Shown: in pieces, positions 61,100-64,000 of the stretch
How the letters are laid out: each line of letters starts with the position of its first letter
Numbering within the stretch: the first letter of the stretch is position 1
Assembly (NCBI RefSeq): GCF_024722015.1
Contig: NZ_JANQBD010000002.1
Location: 427,635-491,634 of the forward strand
Length of the DNA stretch: 64,000 nucleotides
Source of the DNA: Paenibacillus radicis (ex Xue et al. 2023)
GTDB taxonomy: Bacteria > Bacillota > Bacilli > Paenibacillales > NBRC-103111
Direction of reading: 5' to 3'
The notes under the pieces: model-generated
The model's input: the letters and a program-made list of their open reading frames with translations, nothing else
Databases searched by the model: none
Told to the model about the DNA's origin: nothing
Position numbers and translations under genes: made by a program

Positions 61100-61867
61100 T
61101 CAGATTAAATCGTCCAACACGGACAATTCCCGCTTTTGCGGCCACAGCACTCCTCTTTCCCACCCTAATACAAACGACTCGTATCTTCGGTTCTCAGGAC
61201 ATAAGGATAAATCACCAAAGTAACGTTCGATAGCCAATATTTGTGAGGCGTGTGCCCGCAGTGCTTTTGCTTTTATTTCCCATTGAGGCATTGTGTCAAC
61301 GCTAATTGAAGGCTCATGCCCTTGCTGAAGCAATGTATTGGAGATGCAGTAATATAACTTTTGCACAGATGGACATTTACCGCTGAGTACCGCTAAAGTA
61401 GCCATTTTAGAAATAGCCATATGATCCGGATGAAAGTTGCCGCCGTCCTCCGGGAAGCTGAATATAACTTTGAGCTGATATTTATTAATAAATTCAGCTA
61501 CTTGTTCGATGAAGAGAGTCTCGTCCACTTGATTCAATTTACCGTCCGGGTGACCCAAATGCTCAATAACCGTCAATCCTAATATTTCAGCAGCTTGCTC
61601 CATTTCCTGAACACGCAATGCAGCGAGCTCCTCATTAGACAAATGAGCGACATAACCATTCTTCTTACCCGCGTCACCTTTGGTGGCTAGCAGAAGAACC
61701 GGCTGCTCTCCTTCATGGACAAGCTGCTTTATCAAACAAGCGCTTAGAAAGGTTTCATCATCTGGATGCGCATAAATAAAGCCGATGGTAGGTGTCAATG
61801 GACTCGTCTCCTTACGAGGTTTTCCTAATAGTAGCATACTGCCGATCGATATTACATCATTCTTCAC
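61100..61867 (-). CDS. PIG-L family deacetylase (BshB-like)
   Basis: A 255-residue Zn-dependent deacetylase. The family motif AHPDDETFLSACLIKQL gives the H-x2-D-E ligands, and GNFHPDHMAISKMATLAVL gives the second histidine. BshB enzymes deacetylate GlcNAc-malate in bacillithiol synthesis; others act on antibiotics, so bacillithiol is only one option. GTG start at 61867 has no clear ribosome binding site, and no better in-frame start is visible. Confidence 0.87.
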   Translation of the reverse strand: MKNDVISIGSMLLLGKPRKETSPLTPTIGFIYAHPDDETFLSACLIKQLVHEGEQPVLLLATKGDAGKKNGYVAHLSNEELAALRVQEMEQAAEILGLTVIEHLGHPDGKLNQVDETLFIEQVAEFINKYQLKVIFSFPEDGGNFHPDHMAISKMATLAVLSGKCPSVQKLYYCISNTLLQQGHEPSISVDTMPQWEIKAKALRAHASQILAIERYFGDLSLCPENRRYESFVLGWERGVLWPQKRELSVLDDLI

Positions 61868-61883
61868 CTAAAAGTGTCCGAGC

Positions 61884-61917
61884 AAGAAAAAGCTGACCTC
61901 CTAAGAAAGTCAGCCTA
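61884..61917 (-). terminator. terminator of copZ
   Basis: On the minus strand AGGCTGACTTTCTTAGGAGGTCAGCTTTTT forms a GCTGAC/GTCAGC stem followed by a T run, between copZ and the deacetylase. Confidence 0.75.
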
Positions 61918-61946
61918 ACTTATGATATGTTTTACTCACTCAAATA

Positions 61947-62147
61947 TTATTTGACATCATAGCCTTGGTCTTCAATTGCTTCTTTAATAGTTTCCAGCGA
62001 TAACTTACTCTCATCAAAGGCAACCGAGACCGAATTACGGTGAAGATCTACTTTTGCGGAAGCCCCTACTTGTTTAACAGCTCCTTCAACCGATTGTGCG
62101 CAGTGGCTGCATGTCATCCCCGCTACTTTTAGAGTTATATTTTGCAT
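61947..62147 (-). CDS. copZ: copper chaperone, CopZ/HMA domain
   Basis: A 66-residue stand-alone heavy-metal-associated domain with GMTCSHCAQSVEGAVKQV and a final EAIEDQGYDVK, the ferredoxin-like fold of copper chaperones. The two cysteines of the MTCxxC motif bind Cu(I). The ATG follows AAAGGAGG at 7 nt. No CopA ATPase or CsoR is adjacent, so this is an orphan copy. Confidence 0.93.
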   Translation of the reverse strand: MQNITLKVAGMTCSHCAQSVEGAVKQVGASAKVDLHRNSVSVAFDESKLSLETIKEAIEDQGYDVK

Positions 62148-62242
62148 GGTGGATTCCTCCTTTTAATTCGTTCGCCATACTAATACAAAACATGCATTAA
62201 CTCCAAGATCTATATGTTCATAATCAATTAATATTATCCATT

Positions 62243-63382
62243 TCATACATCTATGCCAAGGGTTCGAACGATAAACGTTTCACTAAGCCTCTCATAAAAA
62301 AAGCGCCGTTTCCTTCGAAAAACAACCAACACAAAATGAGATACGAACACAATCTGCACTATAGCAAAGCATAGAAATAAAATATAGGCAGCATAACGAT
62401 TCATCGCCATCTCGGTTATCGCCGCGCTAACAATAAGATAGCTGAGTCCACCGTATCCATAAAACAGCGAACCGTTGCGCAGGACAATCTCCTTGAACCG
62501 CAGCTGCGGTTGACTGCCAGATATACGAAGCTGCAGCAGCCATAATCCGAACGTGCGTCCATTTGTTATATAGGGCAGAACAATAAAGTAACCTAGAATC
62601 ACAACCAACATCGTAAGAGGACATTCCAGAAGCAAAGCCAATTTAACCGGTCTGAATTGAGGCAGCGATATAAATACAACGATCCACATAACCAACCAAA
62701 CATCGATCACGAAAGCAAGCAAGCGATGAATATATCCTACAGGCTTGATGCCCAAATCTATTTTTTGGTCCAATGCTTCCTTCTGAGGAAAAAGGAACAG
62801 CAGCATGGGAGCTATCCAATAACCGACCAGCACGCCGGAAGTATTCAATAGTAAATCATTCACATCAAAAATCCGGTAAGGGCAGTTGTATATGCCATAT
62901 AGTCCCGTAAGCTGCGTAACTTCAAAAAACAAAGAAACTACAAAACCCGCTCCAATAGCAACCAGCCACTTTTTTCTAAAATAATAGCGTATATAAACGC
63001 CCAGCGGCAGAAGCAGGATAAAGTTAAACACAACTTGTTGAAAGGCTCTTTCATGCAACGCCTTACTATAAGTAGACGGATCCCCCCAGACGACGTGGGT
63101 CTCTTTTATAAAATCAAATACAAATGTGAACAAAAGCAGCGTATAATACTTCGTTCCAGGCAATTGCTGCGAGCACGTATCTCTTGTTTCAGGCAAAGGC
63201 AGAATGACTAAATAGTAAGCTGTTATCATAAATAATACGAAAGAATACATGAGAATCATCCTGAACACATTCACGTAACCATAACATCGGTAATTGTATA
63301 TTAAGAAAGGGACGGTCAGCAGCAGCGCAATTAGAGGAAATGTAACTAACGCAGCTTTGATGGGAAACAGATGAGATCCCAA
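62243..63382 (-). CDS. VanZ-RDD fusion membrane protein
   Basis: A 379-residue polytopic membrane protein. The N-terminal half is VanZ-like (FRMILMYSFVLFMITAYYLVILPLP, QVVFNFILLLPLGVYIRYY, FVVSLFFEVTQLTGLYG, NDLLLNTSGVLVGY). The C-terminal half is an RDD-type domain (KPVGYIHRLLAFVIDVWLVMWIV, TNGRTFGLWLLQLRI). VanZ homologues are linked to glycopeptide or lipoglycopeptide tolerance. TTG start at 63382 follows GGAGGGAG at 8 nt. Confidence 0.9.
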   Translation of the reverse strand: MGSHLFPIKAALVTFPLIALLLTVPFLIYNYRCYGYVNVFRMILMYSFVLFMITAYYLVILPLPETRDTCSQQLPGTKYYTLLLFTFVFDFIKETHVVWGDPSTYSKALHERAFQQVVFNFILLLPLGVYIRYYFRKKWLVAIGAGFVVSLFFEVTQLTGLYGIYNCPYRIFDVNDLLLNTSGVLVGYWIAPMLLFLFPQKEALDQKIDLGIKPVGYIHRLLAFVIDVWLVMWIVVFISLPQFRPVKLALLLECPLTMLVVILGYFIVLPYITNGRTFGLWLLQLRISGSQPQLRFKEIVLRNGSLFYGYGGLSYLIVSAAITEMAMNRYAAYILFLCFAIVQIVFVSHFVLVVFRRKRRFFYERLSETFIVRTLGIDV

Positions 63383-63689
63383 GACTTACTCCCTCCTCAT
63401 TATGGAATATAAGGTTCTTATTAAGTATTTCATCTTTTTATGGGAATTATGTTGCGAACGCTATGAGAGCCATTCATTGAATTGGAGCAACAAAAAGAGC
63501 CCCACTAGGTTTGACTGCTAGTCGCTAGTAAGTAAAGTAATCCCGATTGTGCGTTGTGGCGTTACATGGAGGTGGTCGGTCGAACCTTTACGCAGAGAAT
63601 CGCCTATTATGTGCTGCAAAGATTTAAGTATTGTAATTGGCGATACACCATTCTAATGAAAACAGACGGCAAAATAACCCTCTTTATGT

Positions 63690-63880
63690 TTAGATGGAAA
63701 ACGTCCTGTTAATTCAAGCTTTTGAAGCCTTTAGATCCAATTAACGGAAAATCATCCAGTTAGTTTCAAATGAAATGAGCAACATTCTAAATATGAGCTA
63801 TTTTAGCGGTACATTTTCCAGTTATATGCTCACCAAGAGGGTAAACGGGAAAAATTAGCTCCAGAAATTCCAGCTATATA
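63690..63880. repeat. non-coding region with an iterated AACGG(A/G)AAA / CCAGTTA motif
   Basis: Several related short strings recur in both orientations: TTAACGGAAAATCATCCAGTTA, GGTACATTTTCCAGTTAT, and AAACGGGAAAAATTAGCTCCAG. No gene is supportable between 63383 and 63956. It may be a degenerate dispersed repeat of a kind found between genes in Paenibacillus. Confidence 0.5.
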
Positions 63881-63956
63881 AAACGCACTTACAATCCTCA
63901 CTTTGCCATCAAATGGGTAAATAAATAGTAAAACCAACCCAAAGGTGGCATTAAAA

Positions 63957-64000
63957 ATGAATACACAAGAAATCGGAAAACTTAATCAATTGATGAAGGA
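63957..64000 (+). CDS. start of a gene cut by the window end
   Basis: ATG at 63957 follows an AAAGGTGG site. The visible residues start MNTQEIGKLNQLMKE and run open to the window edge. Too short to identify. Confidence 0.55.
   Translation, partial: MNTQEIGKLNQLMK

Noticed and set aside
61947..62147. CopZ as part of a copper-resistance operon
   Set aside because: No CopA ATPase or CsoR lies beside it; a terminator and an unrelated membrane protein flank the gene.
1..64000. Search by eye for CRISPR arrays, tRNA or rRNA genes, insertion sequences and phage genes
   Set aside because: I saw none. Regular repeats with spacers, cloverleaf sequences and transposase motifs are absent on reading, though a dedicated tRNA/IS scan was not possible.

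Overview
The window looks like chromosomal DNA of a Gram-positive, endospore-former-type Firmicute, most likely Paenibacillus or a close relative. The reasons are the AGGAGG-type ribosome binding sites, T-box leaders, a YesM/YesN-type two-component pair, CUT1 sugar ABC operons without their own ATPase, and many plant-polysaccharide enzymes. I see no rRNA, tRNA, CRISPR array, insertion sequence or prophage. Most genes lie on the minus strand.

Region 1 (1-13 kb) is housekeeping and stress. An aminotransferase sits behind a T-box whose specifier codon reads GCC (Ala). thrS sits behind two tandem Thr (ACC) T-boxes. Then come an aldo/keto reductase, a Gln-rich small protein, a VOC protein, a 56-residue small gene behind a ydaO/yuaA (c-di-AMP) riboswitch, a SWIM-SNF2 helicase, two small secreted proteins, a Zn-phospholipase-C-like protein and a GreA-family factor.

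Region 2 (13-27.5 kb) holds a PhyH dioxygenase with HEAT-like repeats, a squalene/phytoene synthase-like protein, and an ArsR/MFS pair separated by a perfect 36-bp inverted repeat. An amidase follows, then a dense run of GNAT and Nudix genes. The first Nudix gene of that run lies behind what looks like a ZTP (pfl) riboswitch. A DedA-FAD oxidoreductase-GNAT operon and a PCYCGC lipoprotein close the region.

Region 3 (27.5-43 kb) has a YesM/YesN two-component system next to a CUT1 ABC sugar operon with a cre site and one frameshifted permease. Then come Nudix, an AlkD-like protein, a GIY-YIG-like protein, a DUF2087 regulator, an ArsR/SmtB sensor, a Rieske-MFS pair and a large ECF-type sigma factor. 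The sigma factor is fused to a long C-terminal domain and translationally coupled to a solute-binding-like protein that has no signal peptide. A 98-residue gene under two LexA/DinR (SOS) boxes follows.

Region 4 (43.2-60 kb) is one long catabolic operon read leftward: solute-binding protein, two permeases, apiosidase-like (DUF5060/DUF4038) hydrolase, fucose/arabinose-isomerase-family protein, split transketolase, FGGY kinase, two more apiosidase-like hydrolases and a GH78 alpha-L-rhamnosidase. A LacI regulator is divergent, with palindromic operators and a cre site between. Isomerase, kinase and split transketolase together match the non-oxidative D-apiose route. With the apiosidase-like hydrolases and the rhamnosidase, the operon is best read as a D-apiose/RG-II or plant-apioside utilisation locus.

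Region 5 (60-64 kb) carries an ANT(6)-like nucleotidyltransferase, a PIG-L deacetylase, CopZ, a VanZ-RDD fusion, a non-coding stretch with an iterated motif, and the first codons of a further gene cut by the window end.
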